Below, piece after piece: positions 10,481-23,200 of a stretch of DNA of 64,000 nucleotides. Both the position numbers and the translations under genes were made by a program. Each line of letters begins with the position of its first letter. The stretch's first letter is position 1. The notes under the pieces are model-generated. The model had not been told where the DNA came from, did no database searches, and was given only the letters and a program-made list of their open reading frames with translations. Source of the DNA: Saccharina japonica (lineage: Eukaryota; Sar; Phaeophyceae; Laminariales; Laminariaceae); contig MEHQ01000067.1 in NCBI GenBank assembly GCA_008828725.1, positions 531,197-595,196 on the forward strand, read 5' to 3'.

Positions 10481-13400
10481 TTGCGTTCGGCTTCGCCGAG
10501 TCTTGTACATAGGACAAAATAAACACCACAATGTAAGTGTTTTGCTCTGCCGCTGCTGTATCATGTCTGTATAACACTGTCCCTCAAGCTCTCAAGCTCC
10601 CTACTTTGTGGCAGCCACGGTGCAACAGCAGTATTACATCAAGCTCTGCATGTTGGCCACGACACTACTATACTATATCTGCTGTGCGTAGTATACATCA
10701 AGCATCACCAACACAGCACACAGCTTTAGTTTTACTGCTGCTGGTGTCGGTTGCCGTACGCAACATATCATTTTATACATACCTGATACCATAACATGTG
10801 CAGCCGCAGTACATAACCAGTATACCGCAGCAGCAACAGTTGTAAAAACAAAAATCGTATACAGCGGGCTGTCACTATACTTCTTGTGTACCCACTAGAT
10901 ATACATACAGCAGCAATAGTTGTAGTTACACTTGTTGATCATCGTACTACTGTTATACCTGCAAACCTCTGATGCGTGCATATATGTATAGTTATGTTTG
11001 TGAAATTTTCGCACTTTTCGCAACTTTTCTCTCCGCGCGAGCGCTTTTCGGCAAAACGCTAAGTACCCCGACACGGGAGGCCCGGCCGGACACATTGGTC
11101 GAGGTTTGGGCTCGATCCGAGCTCTGTGGCTCGCGTGGCGGGCGCTCGAAGTTTTTTTTTCCCGCGGGAGTGGATAAGCCGATTTCCCGGGTTTTCTGCA
11201 TGAGGCCGTTGTTTCGTACGTACGTGCCAGTAAATAATACCGTAATGTCCTGTTGTTTGCCCTGCTTTCACGGGCTGATCATGAGCACACAGGAGAGCCC
11301 AGACACAGATAGACAACATAACATGTGCAGAGAGCACAACGTTACAACTCTGCCTAATAAACACCAGCAGGTAACACCGTGCGTGGGTGACACACCCATC
11401 TGCGCTGTTCTGCTGTGGCTTAGCTGTGTCTATCGGAGCCTGCCCCGTAATCCACCATCTACCTCTTTCAGTTGTCCTGATGTGTGCGACTGACTCACGC
11501 TCACGCTAGCCGGAAATGTAATGGCCTCTTTAATCCAATATCATACGAGTAGGATCTTGGAGTATACCAACTGCTGTCCTTATATTTTCGATTGTTTGTG
11601 TTTCTTCCCTGAAGCTCACCCCAGAAATCTACGAGACATCAGACAACACGCAACGAACACAAACGAGGTCACAGCCCCGCCTAGAAGCACAAGCAGCAGC
11701 AGGCGTTCCTGTGGCAGGTTCGCCGGGTACTGCTGTAGCTGTTAGTGGTTACTTCATCGGGGGCTTGCACATCCGTCATCAGCAATCACCACCACACCTC
11801 TCTCTCTCTTCTGCGCTGCTGCCTGCTGCCTGCCTGTGCTTGCATGGTGTATGTGCGGCCTGTCGTGCATCTGGCGCAAGCCGCGACAAATAATACTGTA
11901 CCGGTATTTGGGCAAATCATTTTTTGATGTTTAATTATTTATTTTCAGGTGCGGGGGTGCAATCTGGGCAAAACAAAAAATTAATACTGTAGATCGCATT
12001 TCCAATTTTAGTATTTCGTACCAGAAATAGAGTTAATTAATTATTTTCGGAGTTCGGGCACACGATATAACCCAGACCCCACATATATAAGACAAACAGC
12101 AAACACAAACCAAGTGGATTTCGTACGTAGTAGGCAGGTGTGGTCGAGAGTTTCAGCCCCTTCTTCGATGCATCCTTTTCTACTTCTTCTGCAAATACTA
12201 TCCCACCACTACTGCTGTACGAGCACTGCTGTGTCCCATGTGTCACGTGTGCGTGCGTGTGCGGTGTGTGCTGTGTGTCATAGACCTTCCATACCTTGAG
12301 CGCCACAACAATAAACTTTTGACAAATATGATAAAATGTTTGGCGGGGTCATTAACAAAAATCTCTGAGAACGATCGAGTCAATAGTAGTAATGGTTCCA
12401 TCATATTTCCGGGTATGTTTTATCCCCAAAAATGCAGGTGCAGTTTTTAAAATAATATTTGTACAACAGTAATACGTAGATATTTTATAACGTCGTATTT
12501 ATGTAGTACCAGTATACAATATGATATGCGTATGATACAATATCGCATGTTGTTGTATTAATAGTAGATTCTCGATTTGTCCTTGCGCCACTCCCCTAGG
12601 CACGTCCCGGAGGGGAACCTTGTACTGTATACCACTCTAAAAAACACTTGTATACGGCATGTGGTACGTGCTGTCGTTGTGTTGCGTGATTTTATAAGAA
12701 AACACACACTGTTGACCCAAGTTGACCGAAAAAAACAACAGAAACCAGATCACAATGAAAAACACCCGATATCATGTCAGCAGAGAGATTTCAATTTCGA
12801 AAAAAAAGACGAGCCGAAGCAAGAGGGGACGCGAGCCCCGAGCCCCCGGCTCGCGATCACACGGGAGTCGCTGTCCGGTGCAAACTCACTAACAAAGCAG
12901 CAAGCAGCAACACTACTTCGTATATTGGTAGTACTGCCGCTGCCGTTGTTGCTGTATCATAGTCTGGCACGATGTGTACGTAACAGGTATTGCGTGCATG
13001 CGGCGATATCATTCTGGCCGAAAATGTGAAGAACGTTTGAATATTAACATGAATATCAAACCGGTTCTTAACATTTCCAAACAGAGTGGTACTTGAAAAA
13101 AATCCGAGCATCGTACGAAAGAGTGCAGAGAGATAAGTACGTTATTCGTTTCGTGCATCGAGACATCCAAACCTGTGGTGCATCAGCACGCGAGCTCCCT
13201 GTCCTGTTCAAACGTATGATACTACACAGCAGCGTAGTGCTGCTGCTACTGCTGTTGTTGCTGCTGCTGTTGCTGCATCACAACCTGGTATAATATACCT
13301 GGTATACATATATACAGCTGCATATATAACGTACGAAGAGTATGAATTATATGATATGTGCTTGTATACGCACACTACTGTGGCCAGAAATGTAAATAAC

Positions 13401-15770
13401 GTTGGGCTAGTATTACGAATGTAAAATCGATTCCTATATTTCCGGACAGAGTGGTGGTACACTCGAAAAGTCCAAGCTACGAGTACACAGTACATAGCAG
13501 TATGTACGGAAACGAGTGTTACCGGGAGATACGCGTGCGTATTTAGTTAAGTTCCTTCCATCCGAGCATGGCGGTGCAGCAGCATGTCACGATATACCCA
13601 TCAGGCCACCCTGCTGCACGACAGCAGATATGCCCCGACGCTGTCACGCTGCTGCTGTTGTATGAGCGCATGAGCGCACGTTCGAAGTATGCTCGATATG
13701 TCGTCCGATCGATGCCCTCCTTGCGGTGTGCGTGTGTGCTCTTTCTTCATGTTCTCATCAAAAATCGGCATGAACAGCAGTTGATATGCCGGCTGAAGGA
13801 GAAAACGATTGCTCGTTATTCATAGAGCTGCAGACTGCGGCGAAGGCGGGGCGTTTTTTACGAGTACGCTGATTATGTTTCAAAGCGACTTGCGCTCACA
13901 GTTCGCAGAGCGGGTTTCACTTGCCCTGCTTGGTTCGGCCGGGTGGGAGAGAGCACCCCTTGAAACAGACTCAATGTCTTCGACTTTGCGAGCGCGCCGC
14001 TCAGGCTACGGGCTCGGGGACGCGCCCCCCGGGCGATTCCCCGCGGGCCGAGCCCGGTGCCGACGAGAGCGACCGGAAGGTCGCGCCGAGAAAACGTGCC
14101 GCCCGGCAAAAAAAAACTATATTACTTTGTTATATACCTGGTATGTGTCACGTAAACGTGTGGTATTTTCCGCGATGTCCGGTGAGCTCGCTCCTGGCAT
14201 CAGCTGCAATCTATGTCTACCTTTGATAGTTTGAGGATGATTTGAGGGGACGGTGGAAGTGCAAAAAAACTATTTTTGCACTCGATAATCAACGTATGTT
14301 TTTCAAGAAATGAAGCACGCCTGTTGACTGCAACACTCGCCCCAAGAGCCCCCCGACCCTAAGTAGGAATCGATTATCTGTCTGAGGTGTGAAATGTAGG
14401 AACTTGAATTTTCGATTCTCGTTTTGAATCTACTAAAAATAGTATACCAGGTACAACATCAGCTGTGAGTTCGACCGATTGAATAGTTGACTCAACTTTG
14501 TTAGCTGAATCATATATACACCAGGATGCCAGGTAACGCTGAACAGGCTATATACGACGTACCGTACCTGGTATGTACGACGTAATCGTGTCGAATCATA
14601 GCGCTGAAGAGGCCCATTGATTTCATACCTGGTACCAGATAGTTATTCGTAGCGCTGCGCTGCAGTGAACTTTCGATACATGTTCCTGTCCGTCATGCCC
14701 TTACTTCAGCCCGAGGAGCATGCCAAAGGCCCTTCGTATTGGTACAGTAGGCACCAGAGTATGTACTATTACAGGTGCCGGTGTACTCCTGTGATAGTGT
14801 GTACGTACTGCTGCTACATCACGATCACGAGAGACCTGATTCATGAACAGATCCCAAGTCGTACTGCTCTACGATACATCCAGGAGAGACCTGATTCATG
14901 AACAGAACCCAACACCATCTGCACCATTCCGTGCGAACAAAAATGAAAGCTGAACATAGCCAGCCTGGGCTCTGACAACTCATGATAAGTGCAAAACTCC
15001 AGCCAGGGTCCTGAACAACACGCACCTGAAACCCAGTGCCCCATATCGCCGGGCTCCGTTGTGCTCGAGCCACATCAAGGACAGCAGTCTTGAACCCCAA
15101 CGCCCACGCCGAAACCTGAGCTACAGTGAGAACCCGTAAAATGAAGCTTGGTAGCAGCATGTTTCGCGTCGATCTAATGCGAAGCCACGGGTTAACTGGC
15201 CCCATTGGAAGCACAGTGCAGCAAAGCACCTGCAGGGGAGAGCTTGTGCTGCAGACTGCCTCACAGTAGAAGTCTCAGCCCACTAGACAGAGCGATAGGG
15301 AGCGATAGAGGCAGCGCACGCGGCTTGATTTGATTCGAGGAGCACAGACAGGCCCCGCTATCAACACGCCTGCCAGGTGTGACGAACACCTTGTAAATGT
15401 TTAAAATGTAACCGAAAGCATGCAACAGGCAACAGGGGTAACGGATGCAACCGATGTGCGCGAGTAGCTCACGCCTTCCCGCCGCAAACGAGGGCCGCGC
15501 CAAAATGGGCAAGGGCATTGGACGATACATACCGCCTCGGGTGGCTCCATGAGGTATATACCATGTCACGGCTACAAGAGCTTGATGTCTACGGGTATGT
15601 CTACGGGTAATAGATACCTGAGGGTTGAGGGTAGATATTCTATCCTGTGGATATACGAGTGAGTACTGCTGTGTAGTACCAGGTATCTCGCTTTTCGACT
15701 GCTTCGAAGTTTTGAAGAAGTTGGGCAGAGTAGGGTATCCTGCTGTAGATCCTACTATTACTATTAGGTA
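10481..15770. other. intergenic stretch with dispersed repeat debris, no gene recognised
   Basis: Contains poly-CTG/CAG patches (13225-13285), many copies of the TACCTGGTA motif, and a direct duplication of about 27 bases (GAGAGACCTGATTCATGAACAG) at about 14829 and 14879. The longest open frames (minus 14825-15229 and minus 15261-15827) show no family motif and no splice context. Confidence 0.45.
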
Positions 15771-15774
15771 TACA

Positions 15775-16258
15775 GTGTCCGCGGCGCGACATGTGCCGCG
15801 ACATACCACGGACACTGTGGCTGCCACGACCGTGTACTGCTGTACATTATTTGGCTTTTTTGTGGCAGTGTCCGCGGTTCATGCCGCCGCATGTCGCGGC
15901 ATGTCGCCGCGACATGACACGGAACCGTGCCGCGACATGCCGCGACACGGTGGCGCCGCCGCAGCACGTGCCACGGTTCTGCTCGCGGATATTGCCGTTG
16001 TGATACTTGCTATGCCACGGTAAGCCCCGCGGCAATGTCCACGGCTAGACCCACACGGCAAGACCTGTGGCAATGTTCGCGGCAAGCCTCGCGGCAAGTG
16101 TCGCGGCAAGTATCGCGGCAAGTGTCGCGGCACGACCCGCGGCAATTGCCGCAGCAACCATCGCGGCAACCACCACAGCAAGCGCCGCGGCAAGTGTCGT
16201 GGCGATTTTCGTGGCAGGTGTCGCGGCAGGTGTCGCGGCAAGTGCCGCGGTCTCCAGC
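15775..16258 (+). repeat. 12-base minisatellite CGGCAAGTGTCG, first cluster
   Basis: Degenerate units around GCGGCAAGTGTC repeat through the block, densest at 16040-16250; the 15775-16000 part contains looser versions such as GTGCCGCGACAT. All six frames give low-complexity repeats (RQVS, AASVA, TCRD), the signature of a repeat rather than a gene. Confidence 0.85.
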
Positions 16259-16640
16259 AGTGGTCACCTGCAGATAGTGAATATTCCTAATGTAACCATT
16301 TGCGCGCTCTGTTCGCTAAGGGGCATATATATAAGCGGCTCAATCAACCTATATACCTGGTATAGAGTATTTCCAAGCCACAGCATCCCGAGCGAGCCGA
16401 ATCAACCTATGAATACGTAGAGTATTTCCAAGCACAGCATCCAACTTGGCCGAATCAACCTAGAGTCTTAAGGGTCGTCCTTCGAGCTAAGCATCCTAGC
16501 ACTGACCACTTGCTAGGGTTCGGGTTAAGGTTAGCGTTCGGGTCGGAGGGTCGGCTTCAAGAGCCAAGCATAAAACCTCCGTTAAGATCCACTATCGAGG
16601 GGTGAACATGGATGGATTAGGTTAGCTTGCCGAGCTGGGT
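16259..16640. other. spacer between the two minisatellite clusters
   Basis: Unique sequence with a tandemly duplicated AGAGTATTTCCAAGC..CAGCATCC..CGAATCAACCTA block (about 16365-16465) and a short TTAGG-like stretch (GGGTTCGGGTTAAGGTTAGC) near 16517. No gene seen. Confidence 0.5.
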
Positions 16641-17030
16641 AGACTAATTGCCGCGACACGACCCGCGACACCATCCATGACACTTGCCGCGGTGATTGCC
16701 GCGACACTTGCCGCGACACTTGCCACGGCACTTGACGTGACAGTTGCCGCGACACTCGCCGCGACAACACTCGCCACGGCACTTGCCGCGGCACTTGCCA
16801 CGACACTTGCCGCGACACTTGGCACGGGCTTTCCTGAGACACTATCCGCGACGACACACGCCGCGATACTCGCCGCGACACCTGCCACGGTTCTTGGCGC
16901 GACACTTGCCGTTGGTCTTGTCGCGGACCTTGCCGCGGGCCTTGCCGCGGCAGACGCTCCGCGGCATGTCGTGGACACTGAAGGGTCCGCGGCATGTCGT
17001 GGCGGTGTCCGTGGCATGTTGCGGCATGAT
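16641..17030 (-). repeat. 12-base minisatellite CTTGCCGCGACA, second cluster in opposite orientation
   Basis: Units such as CACTTGCCGCGACACTTGCC are the reverse complement of the first cluster's units. Together the two clusters form a large inverted repeat around a spacer of about 380 bases. Open frames across it (to 171 codons) are repeat artefacts. Confidence 0.85.
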
Positions 17031-17445
17031 CTACTGTAGACACAAAGGAAGAAAGAAGACTCGCTTATAGGGCTCAGAGTGGGCGGGCAGACAACATTTT
17101 TTGCTACAGTAGGAGTTAGTATATCGTCGTAGCTCAATAGACTAATACCAAGAAAACAAATTCCGGATAACTAGTACGAGTCTCGCCAACCTCCATAATC
17201 TATTAAAAAAAGGACAAAATAATCGTCTTCAAGAATCGCGATACCGCGGTCAAGAATCGTGATAATCGGGGTCAAGAATAGGTGTCAGAAACTCAAGTCA
17301 CAGGCAGTGCGCTTCAGATATGTTTTGTGTTTCTTTGAGATTTTGTCCAGACGGAAAACCTTGTAGGAGATAATAAACTCTTAGGAATTGTTCAAGAGGA
17401 CCCGCCAGGAGGAGCGGAATCGTTAACTTTTGATATTTTGGGCGT

Positions 17446-19720
17446 TTGCATCCTCCATGCTTTTTTATTGTTCAAGAGGTCGCCTGCACCGGCAAGTGGT
17501 ACACGTACCACTCATCAATCGTCGCGAATGGCCTAAAATACCAGGTACCGTATATTAGGACTTTACACGGAAAAAAACAGAAGCAAAAAGCAGGAGAAAC
17601 GAACAGTACGTCACTGTCGACGCATGCAGTCGGAGGGCTCCTCCTGTTGTCGTTTGCTCACCGCTGTAGGTCCCATCAAGTAATGCTCCCCAGCCAGGCT
17701 CATAGGGTACTATGATACTGTAGTAATCGTACGTCGTTGATGTGTTCACAATATGAACTCGTCGCCACAATGCAGCCCGTGGTGACGGTGACAGGACAGG
17801 CAGGCTCCAATAACTCTTTAGTGGGATATTATCTCTGGAGGAAAACGAAAACCGGGGAGAAAAAAACGGGAACTGTAGCCAACTGAAATTTTCTCGTTTG
17901 GTTTTGTCGCTCGAAAAAAATGTTAATTTTCAGTTTTCAGAACCCATCCGTAAGAGATGGCCTAATACACAAAATAACTATATACTGTAACAAAATCGTA
18001 CCTTGTATACCTCAAGACGAAAAAAAACAAGTGAGATCAGCGTACTCGTACGTAGGTATCAGATAACGTGATGCGATATACGAACCGCAACAGAAACCGC
18101 GGAGACAGCAACACCCACGAGAAAAAGACAGCACGACGAAACAAATCGCAATACATGCTGGTACCTGGTATAATACCAGTATAAAATATCACTAGTCTCT
18201 CGCCTGCAAAAAAAGGAATACCCGGAACAAACTGCTGTGTTATATGTAGCAAAAGCAAACTCCCCGAGATATCTCGTAGTCGAGGGTCAACAGGAGAATA
18301 AAGGGAAGGGGTTTCCACAAAATCCTGTCCTAAAAATAATTTTGCCTCCTTTGGCTGTTTTTGGTGGGGACAAACTTCAAAGGCCCCTTCCTCGCGCGTG
18401 GTGTTATCAACCGTAAAGTTATTAACGCTGAGCCGAGTCCTGGCATCCCGTGCTCGGTTTGTATGTAAGTATCATAAGGATGCACCCAATATATAGCAAC
18501 GGGGGTGGGGAATAAACTACTCCTCGCTAAGATTGCCGGCTCCACTCCATACCGTCGGCGCCTACGAAGTATCAAATGCAAGATGCGCTCAACACAACTC
18601 AGTAGTATCACCGGTCGTCTATTACGCTGCCGAAAAGAAAGATTAATTACCAGTCTGGAGACTAATCGTACCGATTGACTGACAAGCAGCGGCATCCGGC
18701 TACAAACGCTATACGGCACGGGACGCCGACAACCTTTCGCCATGAACGGCGGGTTGACGTTCCTACGGTGGGTGAACGCTCTTACTACTAGTTTTGCTGC
18801 CGGTGTGCTATATACCGACACACACAAAAGCAGGCAACACTAGGGAAAAGCGCCGCGCATCAAATATTGACATTGCACTGCCGCTCAGTTCAGGCGCAAC
18901 ACACCACCGCGTACTCGTATACACAAACTAACACCCCTCAAGACGCACGCAACGGCCCCAAACCATAACAATCGTTGGTGCATACATAAAGAGTTCCTAG
19001 TTCCTATGTATTCACTGCCAAACACACCGCCATATCTTATATCCGTACATGTGTCGGATACTCGAGCATTTCTGCAGCAGTGGAGCCGGAGCTATGCCGA
19101 CACAAAATCCCCCAACCAGCTATCGCCATGTGGGCGACGTCACATGCAGAGCTCAGTCGTCATGCAGTTCGTTCCAACGGCATCATTTCAACGGCTATAT
19201 CCACGGTCTACTCCGGTGTGACTCTGCGTTTGCCTTCTAGGCCATCCAAGAGAAACCAGCACGAAAGGCATTATTATTAATACGCGTAAGAACCCGTCTC
19301 TGAACAAAATTCTCCATCGTGACAAGGCCGTTTTGGGTACAAGACAAGACTTAAGTCGAGGCATGTACTGCACTAGACTATAGATTACATTTGCGTACCG
19401 CACTATAATATAAATTTGAGTTTGAGTCTGGAGAACACACGTACGGGTACAGGTCAAACGCCAGCCAAATGACAGAAATCGAGAAAAGGATCCCCGAGTG
19501 AATAATCGAACCTCACATTGCTAGCATCGCAATTAATAACACTGCCGTAATACTTTCGTCGCATTACTGTCAATCTGTGAGCTCAATTTCCCCACGTTTG
19601 CTGCTTACAACAGCGGTATACTCGTACAGTGTACAATGGCGCAGTGTACAGCAGTAGAGTCAGTCTATGGTGGGAGCATCCGGCCATCAATGCAGCATCC
19701 CACCTTACGGGAAACACCAA
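17446..19720. other. 3' flank of the sulfotransferase gene, present three times in the window
   Basis: Open frames here (for example minus 18330-18827 and plus 17446-17715) have counterparts in the other two copies, but the frames are broken or shifted between copies, so they are not treated as genes. No promoter or terminator could be assigned. Confidence 0.5.
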
Positions 19721-19804
19721 TTTTAACGGCATATGTCATCAGAAGTAATAAGAATCGCTGACATGTCATACGTACAAAGAAAAAACAGCCCAATCCCACG
19801 GCAG

Positions 19805-20030
19805 TCGCACAGCAGCAGCAACAGCACTAACATAACCAGCACCAGCAGCAGCAGCGGTAACAGCACCAACAACAGCGGTGGCAGCAGCAGCAGCAGCAGC
19901 AGCAGCAGATGTAGCAGCACCAACACCACCATCAGCGATCAGCGGTAGGAGCAGCACCACCAACAGCAGCGGTAGCAGCAACAGCGGTAACAGCAGCAGC
20001 AACAGCAGCAGCGGTAACATCAGTGGCAGC
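19805..20030 (+). repeat. CAG/CAA/CGG trinucleotide-rich block next to the sulfotransferase stop
   Basis: Runs of CAGCAGCAG mixed with AACAGC and GGTAGC. It begins a few bases beyond the TGA at 20041 (minus strand), so it would lie in the 3' untranslated region. The same block sits in the same place in copy 3 (55551-55776). Confidence 0.8.
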
Positions 20031-20040
20031 CGTTGCACCG

Positions 20041-20220
20041 TCACCGCTTCCTGTCGCCTGCGGATGCCCCCTCCGAGGCGTTGGGTTTGACCTGCTTGAC
20101 TTCGGCCAGTGCGGCGTCTTTGGCGGCAAGCTTTTTCTCGGTGGTTTTGGCTACTAGCGCCTTTCCAAACTCTTCCTCAAACAGCTCCGTGGCCCGTTCA
20201 GAAGCGCCAGCCATGGCCTC
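20041..20220 (-). CDS. sulfotransferase exon 16: Lys/Ala-rich tail and stop
   Basis: Acceptor GGTTATACAG, 59 codons with ATELFEEEFGKALVAKTTEK and a helical Lys/Ala tail, ending GDRKR and TGA at 20041-20043. Copy 3 has the same length with two substitutions seen (Ala to Gly, Glu to Ala). Confidence 0.88.
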   Translation of the reverse strand, partial: EAMAGASERATELFEEEFGKALVAKTTEKKLAAKDAALAEVKQVKPNASEGASAGDRKR

Positions 20221-23200
20221 CTGTATAACCATCGACCATTTCGACAATTTCGATCGTTTCGATCCAATGACGTGGGAAAACAAAAACAAGCGCAAGGGCG
20301 ATGGTTCGTCAACATGACTGTCAAAAACAAGGGACAAAAGGTCAACGTGAATGACAGTAGTCAATATACAGAGTAGGTTTAGTTTTAACACGATGTTCAC
20401 TCCTCGAGTTAACTTTCCTAGGAATACCGTTCTTGTTTGAAGTTTACGTAATATGGATCATCACTGCTGTTGCAGGTATATATAACACGTTCTCCAATAC
20501 AACACAAGGGGCACATAACGCAGTTTCAGGTTGAAGTGAAACATAGACAGCAGTGTAAGAGTGGTATGCACAGTAGGACATCTCCCGCAGCTACCAGACG
20601 CCAACAAAATGTTTTCGTCTTGGAATGTAATGAGCAATACATCAGCACTGAAGCACTGGTAGGACCATACCACGGGCAGAGGGGGGATGCTTAGGCCCTA
20701 GATGACTTTTAACATTTTGTGACTGATGGGCAGGTAACCTATTACTACTCGAATTGAAGCACTATTGAAGTATCCTATTTGTATAGTGTAAATAGTGTAA
20801 ATAGTGTAATTGTAGTCATGCAAGCTACGATAGGGGTAGCGCTTTTCCGCCAAAACAGCTCTTACTGACTCTTACTGACTATCACTGACTATTACCGACT
20901 ATTACTGATTATTACTGACTGTTACTGACTGCCACTGACGAATACTGACTATCACTGACTATCACTGACTAATACTGACTATTACTGACTATTACTGACT
21001 GCCACTGACTAATACTGACTATTACTGATTATTACTGGCTATTACTGACTCCCACTGACTAATACTGACTACCACTGACAATTACTGACCATTACTGAAT
21101 AATACTGACTACTAATTTGCGGACCCTTCGGGTTCCACTTTTATTTCAGTATACCTTTTTTGGGTAAGTTGGCCTGTGACCACGGGAATCGACCGTGTCA
21201 AGTGTTGGATTAGTACGGACAGATGGAGGTACTGGATAGAGAGACCGGCACGGTTTTTAATGTGAAGACAACAACAACAACAACAACAATACCGACTGTT
21301 ACTATACTCCTCAAGTGGGGAACTACTTGACTATTAGTATACCTGGCATGATACACTACTCTACCCAATATCATCGGGAAATACCATCCTCAAGTATGGG
21401 TTTGCCGATATCATTCATATGATTCATTCATATGATTGGGAATATTGTACCTCGGTTTGCGCCTTCACTTTTATATCCAAGTCGTTTTTTTTTGTGAGGA
21501 GCCCCATCCTTATCGAACCATTCGCCTCTTTTAAAAGTGAAATTTCTATACCGCACTAATTCCAATTAATGTATCCCCAAAACAGGTATGTCCAGTTCTG
21601 ACTGGGTTAAGAAACATAGTTGTGAAATGCCTCCGTTAGCCGGTGGGATTGTTCGACATCTCAGACAGGTCGTCGATTCCTTGGTATGCACTTCATCGTC
21701 TAGATGTTTGAGGGCAGATATATTTATGGTCTGTACGATCTGTATGATCTAGCTCACGTTACCGGGTGGGAGTGAAAGAAGCTGCATGATCTACTCGAAG
21801 GGCGTGCTGCCTGGGTTGGATCAGTACTTAGTAGTCGTATACAGAGCCTGCACAGCACCTCAGAACGGCAGGTAAGGATCTATATTATCTAGATGATCTG
21901 TAGATTATCTGTCTGTAGATGATCTGTAGATGACCTGTCCGACGAGTGGCGCATACATTCTGCTAAAAACCGGGTTGTGCGTGTGAGGAACTTCACAAAC
22001 AATTATCTACTGCTGTAATGCAGTATATACCCTCTCTAACGTAGTGTGGTGTAGTGTAGTGTACTGTAGTGTGCTGAATATATTATACCTGCTTGTCCTT
22101 GTCGTCGACGGCCCAGGTCCCGAAGCTCTGGCCAACCAGGCGCGCGAACATCTGCATGTGCGGCTTGAAGAACTCTCTCATCTGCCGAGCATCAATTATT
22201 ACATTATATGCAAGGTATGGCACAGTATAAGAGTACGATTTACAATGTTTGAAACACGAAATAGTCATATACCAGGAATGGAAGACCAGGTACCACTGTA
22301 TCATGTATCATGTACCAGGCACGATATACCAGTACGCGGCGTGATACGATATACTTGGTATATGGTACGAGTACAATTTATGGTATGCACGGTATACTTC
22401 AAGTACCATACCAAGAACTATACCTGATATACTGTGGTAGGATATCCACGGTATCGTACAGGGGGGAAGCCGGTCGGTTGTTCCTGCACGGCAGAGCATA
22501 GCTTAACGTACTAAACAACCGTCAGACAACTCAACGGCTTTTTCAACGGCTGTACCGACTGTTCCATTTGGGCATACACGCCCGCGTGGCTAGCTTACGT
22601 TTCACTGCATCGTTACGGGTTGAAGACCAACTACTGTACGAGTCATCAACATTCATACTTGTTACCATACCAGTATGAAAGTAGCACAGGTAAGTCACAT
22701 CACAAGCGACCTCCTATAATTGATACCAAGTACCTGATATCATACCGGTATACCTGGTACCGGACAATAAGGTGGTCCGTGGTGAGTGCTGCCAGGTACA
22801 TATATCAGCTCTGCGCGGTCGTGGCGGCATGTTTATGTCCCCGCTCCGCGCACCCTACGCGCCTACCCAAACATATGGAAAGCCAGAGTGGAGTAACCAC
22901 CGCCACACCACATACTGGTGTCTACGGTGTCTGCTGGTGTCTACTGGTGTCTACTGGTGTCCTCATGTACTTTGAAAGGGCGACGGCCAATGAACAGCTT
23001 ATGTAATACCTCTTGAGCGAGATCTTCCGGCATCTCCTCCTTGTAGGCGCTGTCCAGCCTCCACCCCGTTCGCTTCTCGAAGTCGGGGTACTTTTTGTCT
23101 AACTCTGCCATGATGGCCTCCTGCCCTAATGAAGCGTACTCGAAGTTCGATATCCCTGTAACACCACAGCGCGCGTCGCGAGTTAACACGAAAAAACGTA

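Noticed and set aside
16622..17137. 171-codon minus-strand Ala/Ser/Val open frame, and similar frames at 15879-16277
   Set aside because: Produced by the 12-base minisatellite, whose period is a multiple of three and keeps all frames open.
18330..18827. 165-codon minus frame with counterparts at 50816-51142 and 54350-54676
   Set aside because: The frame is broken at different points in the three copies and shows no motif, so it is more likely conserved non-coding flank than a gene.
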